The position numbers were made by a program, and so were the translations under genes. Shown piece by piece: positions 7,071 to 15,287 of a DNA stretch of 42,366 nt. This DNA comes from Pelobacter sp. UBA6812 (lineage in GTDB: Bacteria; Desulfobacterota; Desulfuromonadia; Desulfuromonadales; Syntrophotaleaceae). A model generated the notes under the pieces. That model had not been told where the DNA came from and made no database searches. It saw nothing but the letters and a program-made list of their open reading frames with translations. The DNA lies in the NCBI GenBank assembly GCA_002452265.1, contig DKEW01000047.1:15006-57371 (forward strand), in the 5' to 3' direction. Within the stretch, counting starts at the first letter, position 1. The number at the start of each line of letters is the position of its first letter.

Positions 7071-9482
7071 ATGGAACAATTCAAGCTTTCACCTCAGGAA
7101 CTTTTTTGGAAATGTGATCCGGCGCAGTTTGAATTTTCCAGCACCGAGGAGCTTGGATGCCTGGAGGAAACCATTGGTCAGGATCGGGCCTTGACAGCCA
7201 TTGAATTCGGACTGGGCATCGATTCCAACGGGTTCAATCTTTTTGTCCTGGGAGAATCGGGTACCGGTCGGTCGTCGACTATTCGGCGTGTATTGGATCA
7301 GCGTGCCAAAGACCAGCCGATTCCCGATGACTGGTGCTATGTCCACGATTTTAAAAATGCGGACCGGCCGAACTATGTGCGTTTGCCTGCGGGGCTCGGC
7401 AAAACGTTCCGCGATGATATGGATACCCTTATTGGCCATCTCGCCGAGGCGATTCCCAAACTTTTTGAGAGTAAGGAATACGAGCAGGCCAAAAATAATA
7501 TTACTCAGGAGTCCCAGGAAAAAAATAAAAAACTCGTCCAGCAACTCGAGGACAAAGTCAATGCCGAAGGTTTCCTGCTGCAGCGTACGGTAGGAGGGCT
7601 GGTTCTGGTTCCTACGCGCAATGGTCAGCCTTTGTCTCAACAGGAATATGCCGAATTGGAAGAAAAGGATCGGCAGGAACTTGAAAACAAAGGCAGCGAA
7701 CTGCAGGAGATGCTTAACGATACGTTGCGCCAGATCGTAGAGCTGGAAAAGCAGTTACGAATTTCTTTGAGTGAGATGGAACAAAACTTCCTGAATACCG
7801 CCCTGCAGCATTTATTCGAAGAACTGGAAGAAAAATATAGCGACCACCCCAAAGTTCTGGAGCAGTTCAATAATTGTCGGGAAGATCTGCTTAACCGTGC
7901 CGACGAATTTCGTCCAAGCCAGTCACCCCAAGTGGCGTTGGGCGGCATGCGGATGGGACGCCAGGAACCGTCTTTCGAACATTATCGCGTCAATCTGTTT
8001 GTTGATAACAGTGCCATCGAAGGTGCTCCGGTGGTGTACGAACCTAATCCCACCTACTTCAATCTTTTCGGACGTATCGAACACATTATTCAAATGGGTA
8101 ACGCCACTACTAATTTTACTATGATCAAGCCCGGCGCCCTGCATCGGGCCAATGGTGGCTATCTGATCGTCGATTGCCGCGAGGTGCTTATTAACCTGTT
8201 TTCCTATGAGGCGATTAAACGCTGTCTTCGCAAGGGGGAAATCAAAATCGAGGATATGACCGAACAATATCGGCTGATAGCCACGGTTTCCCTGAAGCCG
8301 GAACCGATCCCCCTGAAGTGCAAACTGGTCATGATCGGGCTGCCCATGTTTTATTATCTGCTTTACCAGCTTGATCCTGATTTCCGAAAATATTTCAAAG
8401 TAAAATCCGATTTTAACAGTATGATGAAAAATAATTGGGAAAATGTACAACACTATGCCCAGTTTATCGGAACCCAGTGCCGCAAGGAAAACTTGCTGCA
8501 TTTTTCTCCAGAAGGTGTGGCCCGGGTGGTTGAATATGCTGCACGGCTGGCGGATGACAAAAACCGGTTGTCATGCCGTTTCATGGACCTGACCGACCTT
8601 ATCCGGGAAGCTTCGTATTACGCACAACGTCACGGTGTCAACGTGGTACAAGGCGATCACGTGGAACTGGCTGTGGAGTCCAAAGAGTATCGTTCCAACA
8701 AGGTTGAACAACTTGTTCAGGAATCTATCGAAGATGGCCGTATCATGGTCGATACCGAAGGCGAAGTGGTCGGACAAATTAATGGCCTGGCAGTTTATCT
8801 GCTGGGTGATTTTTCGTTTGGCAAACCCTCACGCATTACCGTGCGCACGTTCATGGGTAAGGGGGGGGTGGTTAATATCGAGAGGGAAGCCAAATTGTCA
8901 GGCCCAATTTATGACAAAGGCGTTCTGATTCTGTCCGGTTTTATCGGTGACCGCTATGCCCAGGACAAACCCCTTACTTTGGCCGCCTCGATCTGCTTTG
9001 AACAGTCCTACTCCGGGGTCGAGGGGGATAGTGCCTCGTCGGCCGAATTGTACGCCCTGCTTTCGTCTCTTGCCAACGTGCCTTTGGCTCAGGGAATAGC
9101 CGTCACCGGATCGGTTAATCAGCGTGGCCAGATTCAACCTATCGGCGGGGCCAATGAAAAAATCGAAGGATTTTTCGCTGTTTGTAAGACCAAGGGATTT
9201 ACCGGTCAGCAAGGTGTGATGATCCCGGCCCAGAACGTGCAAAATCTTATGCTCAAGCAGGAAATCATCGATGCGGTAACTGCCGGCCATTTTCATATCT
9301 GGGCGGTAAGTCATATCGATGAAGGTCTGGAAATATTGACCGGCATTCCTGCCGGTCAACAACTTGCGGATGGGTCGTGGCCGGAGGGGACTGTGAATTA
9401 TATGGTCAATGATCGATTGGAGAGAATGGCCGAAGACTTGCAAAAATTTGCCCGGGGTAAGGAATCCAATGATAAGGATTGA
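7071..9482 (+). CDS. Lon-family ATP-dependent protease (AAA_32/LonB-like)
   Basis: This 803-residue cytoplasmic protease is of the Lon type that lacks the classical N-terminal substrate domain. A Walker A motif GESGTGRSS is at residues 61-69. A long charged coiled-coil insertion (about 140-270) follows. A Walker-B-like hydrophobic strand lies in GGYLIVDCREVL, and the Lon protease domain takes up roughly residues 560-780. The Ser-Lys dyad is recognisable as Ser656 in EGDSASSAE and Lys697 in NEKIEG. Members of this group are widespread in Desulfuromonadales and are annotated as putative ATP-dependent proteases. Their substrates are largely unknown. The start has an AAGGAAGG site 10-17 bases upstream. 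A strong terminator follows, so it is transcribed alone. Confidence 0.9.
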   Translation: MEQFKLSPQELFWKCDPAQFEFSSTEELGCLEETIGQDRALTAIEFGLGIDSNGFNLFVLGESGTGRSSTIRRVLDQRAKDQPIPDDWCYVHDFKNADRPNYVRLPAGLGKTFRDDMDTLIGHLAEAIPKLFESKEYEQAKNNITQESQEKNKKLVQQLEDKVNAEGFLLQRTVGGLVLVPTRNGQPLSQQEYAELEEKDRQELENKGSELQEMLNDTLRQIVELEKQLRISLSEMEQNFLNTALQHLFEELEEKYSDHPKVLEQFNNCREDLLNRADEFRPSQSPQVALGGMRMGRQEPSFEHYRVNLFVDNSAIEGAPVVYEPNPTYFNLFGRIEHIIQMGNATTNFTMIKPGALHRANGGYLIVDCREVLINLFSYEAIKRCLRKGEIKIEDMTEQYRLIATVSLKPEPIPLKCKLVMIGLPMFYYLLYQLDPDFRKYFKVKSDFNSMMKNNWENVQHYAQFIGTQCRKENLLHFSPEGVARVVEYAARLADDKNRLSCRFMDLTDLIREASYYAQRHGVNVVQGDHVELAVESKEYRSNKVEQLVQESIEDGRIMVDTEGEVVGQINGLAVYLLGDFSFGKPSRITVRTFMGKGGVVNIEREAKLSGPIYDKGVLILSGFIGDRYAQDKPLTLAASICFEQSYSGVEGDSASSAELYALLSSLANVPLAQGIAVTGSVNQRGQIQPIGGANEKIEGFFAVCKTKGFTGQQGVMIPAQNVQNLMLKQEIIDAVTAGHFHIWAVSHIDEGLEILTGIPAGQQLADGSWPEGTVNYMVNDRLERMAEDLQKFARGKESNDKD

Positions 9483-9523
9483 ACTCCTGATGGGCTAAGG
9501 TAGAGAATTATACATTAACTTCT

Positions 9524-9554
9524 GGCATGGACTTTCGGGTCCATGCCTTTTTTT
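9524..9554 (+). terminator. Rho-independent terminator after Lon-type protease
   Basis: A perfect nine-pair stem GGCATGGAC / GTCCATGCC (9524-9532 with 9539-9547) has a six-base TTTCGG loop. A run of seven T follows. Confidence 0.92.
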
Positions 9555-9704
9555 ATGTGCGCTATTTATATGCTCGCCATTGAAAAATGGCAGTGCTGGG
9601 TAAAAAATAATCAGCCGCAGTAATTTCCGTTAAGTTTGCTCAAAAAATAAGCCATGTTTTCTAATGACATTTCGTAACTACCTGAAATCACATGAAATCG
9701 AAAT

Positions 9705-9721
9705 TTGGTATGACATATGCG
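9705..9721 (+). promoter_or_regulatory. Candidate sigma-54 promoter for glnB-amtB
   Basis: The sequence TTGGTATGACATATGCG has GG at 9707-9708 and GC at 9719-9720, separated by exactly ten bases as required for -24/-12 elements. TGG, the central G and TGC match the consensus. It lies about 155 bases before glnB, next to an ammonium-uptake operon that is usually NtrC/sigma-54 controlled. The match is good but not perfect, and no NtrC site was identified. Confidence 0.5.
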
Positions 9722-9805
9722 ATAGATACAAACGTGCGCACACAAATCCCCGGGGGGGATGCAATTTTTTAAACAGGTTTGGCTTGTCCGGCCTGAAACA
9801 CGAAT

Positions 9806-9835
9806 GGTGGCGGTTCTTTCCGGAAACCCGCCACC
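9806..9835 (+). promoter_or_regulatory. Leader hairpin before glnB
   Basis: GGTGGCGG (9806-9813) is perfectly complementary to CCGCCACC (9828-9835) with a 14-base loop. It sits in the presumed 5' leader, 25 bases before the AAGGAG site of glnB. No T run follows, so it is not a simple terminator. Its function is unknown. Confidence 0.45.
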
Positions 9836-9874
9836 CCGATCCTCTTCACCAGAGGCGTCAAAGGAGACATACGG

Positions 9875-10213
9875 ATGAAAAAGATCGAATGCATCATCAA
9901 GCCTTTTAAACTGGAAGACGTCAAAGAGGCCCTGGCCGATATGGGGATCAGTGGCATGACGGTCAGCGAGGTTCGAGGCTTCGGGCGGCAAAAAGGTCAT
10001 ACAGAACTGTATCGTGGGGCCGAGTATCAGATTGACTTCATTCCTAAAATCAAGGTGGAGTTGGTCATTCCCGCTGAACGCGTTAACGAGGTCGTTAATA
10101 TTGTTCGGAATGCCGCTCAGACCGGGACCATCGGTGACGGTAAGATTTTTGTCTACGATATCGAGCAGACGGTTCGCATTCGTACTGGAGAAACCGGTCC
10201 GGAAGCCCTTTAA
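9875..10213 (+). CDS. glnB: Nitrogen regulatory protein P-II (GlnB/GlnK)
   Basis: This 112-residue P-II signal protein senses 2-oxoglutarate and ATP/ADP and controls partner proteins such as AmtB, glutamine synthetase adenylyltransferase and NtrB. The T-loop contains the uridylylation residue Tyr51 (RGAEYQIDF). The ATP-binding B-loop TGTIGDGKIFV and the C-terminal VRIRTGETGPEAL are intact. An AAGGAGAC site precedes ATG 9875. It lies 36 bases before amtB, so functionally it is the GlnK-type partner that blocks the ammonium channel under nitrogen excess. The gene name glnB or glnK cannot be decided by sequence alone. Confidence 0.95.
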   Translation: MKKIECIIKPFKLEDVKEALADMGISGMTVSEVRGFGRQKGHTELYRGAEYQIDFIPKIKVELVIPAERVNEVVNIVRNAAQTGTIGDGKIFVYDIEQTVRIRTGETGPEAL

Positions 10214-10249
10214 GCCGCTATTTGCAACACAACAAGGAGGAAGTTAGAC

Positions 10250-11602
10250 ATGAAAAAGTGGGCAAGTATTTTGGGCGCTGGTCTGCTGCTGGCTTTGCCG
10301 GTCATGGCAATGGCCGAAGACGTACCCCTTACCGCTGAAACTGTACAGAATAATCTTAACTTTGTCTGGACCCTGATCGCAGGATTCATGGTCTTTATCA
10401 TGCAGGCTGGTTTCGCCATGGTGGAAGTCGGCTTTACCCGCGCCAAAAATGCCTGCAACATCCTGATGAAAAACCTGATGGATTTTTCCGTCGGTGCCCT
10501 CGCTTTCTGGGCGGTTGGTTTCGGTCTTATGTTCGGCACCACCAACGGCTTCTTTGGTACCACCGACTTTTTCTTCGGTGGCGCTACCGGTGATGCGGAA
10601 GCCTGGAACTATGCTTTTTGGATGTTTCAGACCGTGTTTGCCGCGACCGCAGCGACCATTATTTCCGGTGCCGTAGCCGAACGTACCAAGTTCAGCGCCT
10701 ACCTCGTCTATTCGGCCATCGTTTCGGCCTTTGTTTATCCCGTTTTTGGCGGCTGGGCCTGGGGTAGTTTGTACCATGGAAGCGGTTGGTTGGAAGGTCT
10801 TGGATTCATCGATTTCGCCGGTTCAACCGTGGTTCACTCCATGGGTGGCTGGCTGGCACTGGCTGGCGCCATCGTCGTTGGTCCCCGTTTGGGCAAATTC
10901 GGCAAAGATGGCAAGGTTAAGCCGATCCCCGGACACAATATCCCCCTTGCTGCCCTGGGTGTGTTCTTATTGTGGTTCGGCTGGTACGGATTTAACCCCG
11001 GTTCTACTACCGTGGGTGATACCTCCATCGCCTTGATCGCTGTAACCACCACACTGGCCGCTGCTGCCGGTGCTTGTACCGCCATGGGTGCTACCTGGCT
11101 GAAATACGGCAAAAGCGACATCGGTATGACCATGAACGGCGCGCTGGCTGGTCTGGTCGGTATCACCGCCGGGTGTGCTAACGTTACCCCGCTGTCGGCT
11201 GTTATTATCGGTGCCATTGCCGGTGTACTGGTGCTCTTCTCGGTTCTGTTCTTTGACAAAATCAGAGTTGACGATCCTGTCGGTGCTATCTCGGTCCACG
11301 GTGTGTGCGGTGCATGGGGTACGCTCGCTGCCGGGCTGTTCGATTCCGCTGGATTCTCCCTCAAAACCGTCGGTGTTCAGTTGACCGGCATCGGCGCTTG
11401 CTTCGTATTTGCCTTTGGTGTCGGCCTGATCATGTTCAAACTGATCGACCTGATCATCGGCATGCGCGTATCCAAAGAAGAGGAAATGGCCGGTCTGGAT
11501 TACTGTGAGCACGGTGCTACCGCATATCCTGACTTCCAGACGATTCGTCTCGGTACGGTGTTTTCTCCCGGCCAGGAAAATGTGAACGGCGCTGTTAAAT
11601 AA
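10250..11602 (+). CDS. amtB: Ammonium transporter
   Basis: This 450-residue Amt/Rh-family ammonium channel sits in the inner membrane. It starts with a cleavable signal peptide (about residues 1-22, MAMA before EDVPL), and about eleven transmembrane helices follow. The twin pore histidines are present in VVHSMGGWLAL and SVHGVCGAWGTL, with the conserved aspartate of FIDFAGS just before the first. The C-terminal cytoplasmic tail (MRVSKEEEMAGLDYCEHG) contains the usual regulatory segment contacted by P-II. A strong AAGGAGGAAG site precedes the ATG. It is the middle gene of glnB-amtB-porin and is probably nitrogen regulated. Confidence 0.96.
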   Translation: MKKWASILGAGLLLALPVMAMAEDVPLTAETVQNNLNFVWTLIAGFMVFIMQAGFAMVEVGFTRAKNACNILMKNLMDFSVGALAFWAVGFGLMFGTTNGFFGTTDFFFGGATGDAEAWNYAFWMFQTVFAATAATIISGAVAERTKFSAYLVYSAIVSAFVYPVFGGWAWGSLYHGSGWLEGLGFIDFAGSTVVHSMGGWLALAGAIVVGPRLGKFGKDGKVKPIPGHNIPLAALGVFLLWFGWYGFNPGSTTVGDTSIALIAVTTTLAAAAGACTAMGATWLKYGKSDIGMTMNGALAGLVGITAGCANVTPLSAVIIGAIAGVLVLFSVLFFDKIRVDDPVGAISVHGVCGAWGTLAAGLFDSAGFSLKTVGVQLTGIGACFVFAFGVGLIMFKLIDLIIGMRVSKEEEMAGLDYCEHGATAYPDFQTIRLGTVFSPGQENVNGAVK

Positions 11603-11613
11603 TACTGCCTGTA

Positions 11614-11637
11614 CCCGGACGGCATGCGCCGTCCGGG
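11614..11637 (+). terminator. Perfect hairpin after amtB
   Basis: CCCGGACGGC / GCCGTCCGGG is a perfect ten-pair stem around a four-base ATGC loop, followed by AGGCCTTTT. It lies between amtB and the porin gene. It may be a partial terminator or an mRNA-stabilising element that sets the ratio of the two products. Confidence 0.6.
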
Positions 11638-11666
11638 AGGGCCTTTTATCCAAGGAGGAGGATGTT

Positions 11667-12401
11667 ATGAAAAGATGGAGCATTTTGTTGTTGGTGTCTG
11701 CAATACTTGCTGTTGGGTTTGTTGCTCAGGCAGGTGCTGCTATCGAAGTTGAAGGCGATGCTTATGTCGGTGTATTCGACAAGTACTTGTGGCGTGGGTT
11801 CGATCTCAGTGGCGGCATGCCTGTAGCCCAGGCCGGTGCAGACCTGTCGACCCACGGCTGGACCTTGGGTTACTGGAGCAACTGGCAGTTGAAAAGCGAC
11901 GACGGTGAAGAACTCAGCTCTGGGGAAGTGACCGAAACCGATATTATCCTGAGCTACGCTCATGATTTCGGTGACCTGCTTTCCGTAACCGTTGGTGATA
12001 TCTGGTACCAGCTCGATGGTATTGAGGACACAAATGAACTGTTTATCAATGCAACCGTCAACACTCTGCTGGCTCCGACCATCAGCATGTATTACGACTG
12101 GGATGCCGCTGAAGAAGACGGCCTGTATTTTACTTTTGATGTCAGCCATTCTTTGGAAGTCATGGAAAATCTTAGCTTGAACCTCGGAGCTTTGGTTTCC
12201 TACAATCAGCATAGTGACTACGCAGTTGGCGATTACAGTGGTTTCCATAATGTTGAAGCCAGCGTTAGTCTTGATTATGCCTTGTCCGATCAGTTCACGA
12301 TCAGCCCATCTTTTGTGTTCTCGACTCCGATCTGTTCTGCTGCCAAGGATGCCATCGATACTGAAACTCTGGCTGGTGTAAACCTGACCTTTGCGTTCTA
12401 A
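11667..12401 (+). CDS. TorF-family putative outer-membrane porin
   Basis: This 244-residue protein has a clear signal peptide (about residues 1-24, ending QAGAA). Alternating hydrophobic beta strands follow and the protein ends in Phe (LTFAF), as outer-membrane beta-barrels do. The segment VGVFDKYLWRGFDLSGG and the strand pattern match the TorF/Gcw_chp family of bacterial putative porins. No substrate is established for the family. Its place directly after glnB-amtB, with a strong AAGGAGGAGG site and a terminator behind it, suggests an outer-membrane entry route for ammonium or another nitrogen compound. This is an inference from context. Confidence 0.8.
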   Translation: MKRWSILLLVSAILAVGFVAQAGAAIEVEGDAYVGVFDKYLWRGFDLSGGMPVAQAGADLSTHGWTLGYWSNWQLKSDDGEELSSGEVTETDIILSYAHDFGDLLSVTVGDIWYQLDGIEDTNELFINATVNTLLAPTISMYYDWDAAEEDGLYFTFDVSHSLEVMENLSLNLGALVSYNQHSDYAVGDYSGFHNVEASVSLDYALSDQFTISPSFVFSTPICSAAKDAIDTETLAGVNLTFAF

Positions 12402-12430
12402 TCGTCATCTTGACCAGCTCTAATGTCGAC

Positions 12431-12476
12431 AAAAGCGTCGCCCTTCAGTACAATGAAAGGCGACGCTTTTTTTTTT
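12431..12476 (+). terminator. Strong rho-independent terminator after porin gene
   Basis: AAAAGCGTCGCC (12431-12442) pairs perfectly with GGCGACGCTTTT (12459-12470). Ten T close the element. It ends the glnB-amtB-porin operon. Confidence 0.93.
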
Positions 12477-12536
12477 GCAAAAATACAAATATGGCATTGG
12501 TCGGATAGTCTTTGGCGTAAAACGGAGGAATATTTC

Positions 12537-13292
12537 ATGGCAGAAAGCCCTGGGACAGGTGTTTTGGGAGAATTTTTTCGCGGATTAACCTACCTTCCAC
12601 GTGCCGCACGGTTTTTACGCCATCATCCGGGGTTACTGAAGTACGTGGTTATCCCTTTTCTGATCAACGTCTTCACTTTTTCTCTGGCGGTTTTTTTTGG
12701 CTTAAAATTGTTCGGCAGGGTAGTTGAGCTTTTGCCGCAAGGGGATGCCTGGTATTACCTTATATTTTACGGGCTCTTGTGGGTATTTGCGGTGTTGCTG
12801 GTGATGGTGCTGGTGTTTTTTACTTTTACCGTGATCGGAAACCTGATTGCAGCCCCCTTTAACGGTTTGCTGTCGGAACGTGTCGAGGAATTGCAAACCG
12901 GAACGTTGGCGGATGTTCCTTTTACGTTAAAGGGAGTTTTGCTTGACAGCGGGCGCAGTCTGCTTGTAGAGGCCAAGAAAATGGCGGTTTTTATTCTTGG
13001 TATGGTACTTTTACTGCTGCTCAATCTTTTGCCTGTGGTGGGAACATTTTTATATGCTGCCAGCACATTGCTTGTGACCCTGTTTTTTCTTGCCTGGGAA
13101 TATCTCAGTTTTGTGCATGAACGCAAACAGCTGGATTTTTCTGGACAATATCAATATCTTAAAGAACATAAATTGCTTTTGCTCGGATTTGCCACGGGGG
13201 TTCTGGCATTGCTGGCGATTCCTCTAATGCAGCTATTTTGCATCCCTCTGGCCGTTATCGCCGCGACCCTGCTATGGTGTGAAGAGCAATAA
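12537..13292 (+). CDS. EI24/CysZ-like integral membrane protein
   Basis: This 251-residue protein has about five or six hydrophobic helices. The N-terminal RGLTYLPRAARFLRHHPGLLKYVVIP and the later NLIAAPFNGLLSERVEEL are typical of the EI24/CysZ family. CysZ itself is a sulfate permease, but most members outside Enterobacteria have no tested function. The start at ATG 12537 is supported by the ACGGAGGAA site. A longer in-frame extension to 12423 would run through the preceding terminator and is rejected. It stands alone between two terminators. Confidence 0.8.
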   Translation: MAESPGTGVLGEFFRGLTYLPRAARFLRHHPGLLKYVVIPFLINVFTFSLAVFFGLKLFGRVVELLPQGDAWYYLIFYGLLWVFAVLLVMVLVFFTFTVIGNLIAAPFNGLLSERVEELQTGTLADVPFTLKGVLLDSGRSLLVEAKKMAVFILGMVLLLLLNLLPVVGTFLYAASTLLVTLFFLAWEYLSFVHERKQLDFSGQYQYLKEHKLLLLGFATGVLALLAIPLMQLFCIPLAVIAATLLWCEEQ

Positions 13293-13438
13293 TCTGAGAA
13301 TCATCGATCCGAATGATGTTTAATCATGTCCAGCTAGCTTGTGTTATAATTTTTGTATCCTCGAAGTCCCGGTGAGTTTTTCTGGTTTCGTTGTTGCGGT
13401 TTGCAGCAACGAGAAGTAACCGCAAGCAGGGAGGATTT

Positions 13439-13663
13439 ATGACCAAACAGCAAAGCAGGGAACAGGGTGTTGAAAAACGTATTGATGCTGAGATCGCTCA
13501 GCGCATGGATCGCTTGGATGAAGATCTGGAGATTATGGATCGGCATGCTGCGGATGTTGCCGATGTGGAAGAACAGGAAACGGATTCAATGCGTCGGTGG
13601 GATCGCGAGCATAAAAACGAACGGTTGCACAGTGTGCCGCGTCACCTGAAGCATGTGCGGTGA
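13439..13663 (+). CDS. Small charged hypothetical protein
   Basis: This is a 74-residue, highly charged, probably helical protein. An Asp/Glu-rich first part (RMDRLDEDLEIMDRHAADVADVEEQE) is followed by a basic C-terminal part (RRWDREHKNERLHSVPRHLKHVR). It has no membrane segment and no cysteine. The start is ATG 13439 with a strong GGGAGGATTT site. The upstream extension to 13391 lacks one. I do not recognise the family. It is a single-gene unit that ends at a terminator shared with the convergent gene. Confidence 0.65.
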   Translation: MTKQQSREQGVEKRIDAEIAQRMDRLDEDLEIMDRHAADVADVEEQETDSMRRWDREHKNERLHSVPRHLKHVR

Positions 13664-13679
13664 CCGCTATTGTTATGGC

Positions 13680-13713
13680 AAAAGGGGAGTCCTTCGCGGA
13701 ACTCCCCTTTTTT
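13680..13713. terminator. Bidirectional terminator between convergent small genes
   Basis: AAAAGGGGAGT pairs with ACTCCCCTTTT around a short GC-containing centre. Five or more T follow on the plus strand, and a mirrored T run (AAAA on the plus strand) serves the minus strand. It lies between the convergent genes ending at 13663 and 13735. Confidence 0.85.
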
Positions 13714-13734
13714 AATGACCTGAAGCAAGGATGG

Positions 13735-14097
13735 CTATTTATTGTTTTCCATTTCTTCTTCGTCAGGTGAGTCTTCCTGTTTGATGGATTCTATCTCGGC
13801 TTCAAGGGTTGCGGCTGTGCTTTTCAAGTTATCAAGTTTGGCCAACAGTTTGGTAACCACTTCGGTTTCCATGATGGCGACTATCCCATTTTCCCTCAGT
13901 TCGTCGATTTCCTTGCCGAGATCGCTATGGGCGGCACCTATTTTCCGGTGAATGGTCGCTAAATCAACCTTCTTTTGTACAATACGTTTGTACTTGTTGG
14001 CCTGAAAGCTGGCGATATGAAGCGTTTTACGGGTTGAGTCCCAGATTTTTTCGGTGGTGGTTTTTTTCTTTTCGCCGGAATCGTTCTGCTCGCTCAT
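13735..14097 (-). CDS. Small coiled-coil hypothetical protein
   Basis: This 120-residue cytoplasmic protein is rich in Lys and Glu and has long helical heptad-like stretches (about residues 45-105). The core IHRKIGAAHSDLGKEIDELRENG recalls short coiled-coil proteins found across Geobacter-type genomes. The tail is acidic (SPDEEEMENNK). It has no membrane segment. The start is ATG 14097 with a perfect GGAGG site. A TTG four codons upstream would overlap that site. The function is unknown. The divergent neighbour is fbp. Confidence 0.7.
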   Translation of the reverse strand: MSEQNDSGEKKKTTTEKIWDSTRKTLHIASFQANKYKRIVQKKVDLATIHRKIGAAHSDLGKEIDELRENGIVAIMETEVVTKLLAKLDNLKSTAATLEAEIESIKQEDSPDEEEMENNK

Positions 14098-14288
14098 GAA
14101 AACCTCCAAGGTTTGGCAATCATTGATGGGTTATATATCTCATATGTTTTTGCGAAACCATCGAACGTTGGTAATATATTAGAAATATTAGCATCTCTAC
14201 TTGCAACGTCAAGGTGTTTATGGTTGCTTGACTGGGTGCAGGCCAAACCTTTGGTATTGTGACTATCAAGATGATCGGAGAAACTTTC

Positions 14289-15239
14289 ATGGAAGCAAGT
14301 GCCGCACAAGCAGGGAAAACCAAGTTCCAGGTCGATCTACGTCGCTATCTGCGCGAAGATGGTGAAGATGAACAGCTAATTCACCTGATCTGCGAAATTG
14401 CCGAGGCGTCGAAATATATTGTCAACTCCATCCGGACCGGCGACCTCGGTGTGGCGGGAACGTCCAACCTTTACGGCGAAGAGCAACTGGCCCTTGATGT
14501 ACTGTCGGATCGCATTCTGCGCAAGCGGTTGGCAAAATCAGGGGTGGTCAGCAACGTTGTATCCGAAGAGTCCGACGATATCTTATTCGTGGCACCTCAC
14601 CGCACCGGCAACTATTCGGTTGCCTATGATCCGCTGGATGGTTCCTCGCTGGTCGACGTCAATCTGGCCGTCGGTACCATCGTATCGATATACAAAGGCA
14701 GTGATTTGATGCAGCCCGGCAATAAGCAGGCGGCAGCGCTTTACATCCTTTACGGACCGCGCACGACCTTGGTTTATACCACCGGCAACGGAGTGCACGA
14801 ATTCGGTATGAATCAGTTGATGGAATATACCCTATTGCGGCGTAATATCCGCATGGGGACGAAAGCTAATATCTATGCTCCAGGCGGTTTGCGCAGCCAA
14901 TATACGGCAGGTACCGACAAGTTTGTCCGGCAGTTGGAGGCAAGCGGCGTCAAACTGCGCTACAGCGGCGGGTTGGTGCCGGACTTCAACCAGATACTCA
15001 TGAAGGGGACAGGGATATTCTTTTATCCTCATTTGCAAAATGCTCCGCAGGGCAAACTGCGGTTGCTGTTTGAACTTAACCCCATGGCCTTTTTAATGGA
15101 ACAGGCCGGCGGAGCAGCTTCCAACGGTCGGCAGCGGATTCTTGATCTGGAGCCTCATAAACTGGACGAAAGATGCCCGTTTTTTTGTGGTTGTCGAGAG
15201 GATGTGGCGTTGGCGGAGGCGTATCTAAAAGACGAGTAA
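14289..15239 (+). CDS. fbp: Fructose-1,6-bisphosphatase class I
   Basis: This 316-residue enzyme hydrolyses fructose-1,6-bisphosphate to fructose-6-phosphate in gluconeogenesis. The metal/substrate motif YDPLDGSSLVDVNLAVGTI is intact, where many homologues read DGSSNID. The upstream SEESDD acidic metal site and C-terminal QAGGAASNGRQRILD are also present. The start ATG 14289 has a CGGAG site about eight bases upstream. Two other in-frame starts, GTG 14259 and ATG 14271, are possible. A weak promoter candidate (TTGACT at 14228-14233) lies just upstream. Gluconeogenic capacity fits the ferredoxin-dependent carboxylating enzymes nearby. Confidence 0.93.
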   Translation: MEASAAQAGKTKFQVDLRRYLREDGEDEQLIHLICEIAEASKYIVNSIRTGDLGVAGTSNLYGEEQLALDVLSDRILRKRLAKSGVVSNVVSEESDDILFVAPHRTGNYSVAYDPLDGSSLVDVNLAVGTIVSIYKGSDLMQPGNKQAAALYILYGPRTTLVYTTGNGVHEFGMNQLMEYTLLRRNIRMGTKANIYAPGGLRSQYTAGTDKFVRQLEASGVKLRYSGGLVPDFNQILMKGTGIFFYPHLQNAPQGKLRLLFELNPMAFLMEQAGGAASNGRQRILDLEPHKLDERCPFFCGCREDVALAEAYLKDE

Positions 15240-15247
15240 TGAACGAA

Positions 15248-15269
15248 GCGGGGACCGAAAGATCCCCGC
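15248..15269. terminator. Hairpin between convergent fbp and korG
   Basis: GCGGGGA (15248-15254) and TCCCCGC (15263-15269) form a perfect seven-pair stem with an eight-base loop in the 48-base convergent gap. No long T tract is present, so its strength is uncertain. Confidence 0.55.
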
Positions 15270-15287
15270 GTCTGTAAACTGTCTGGA

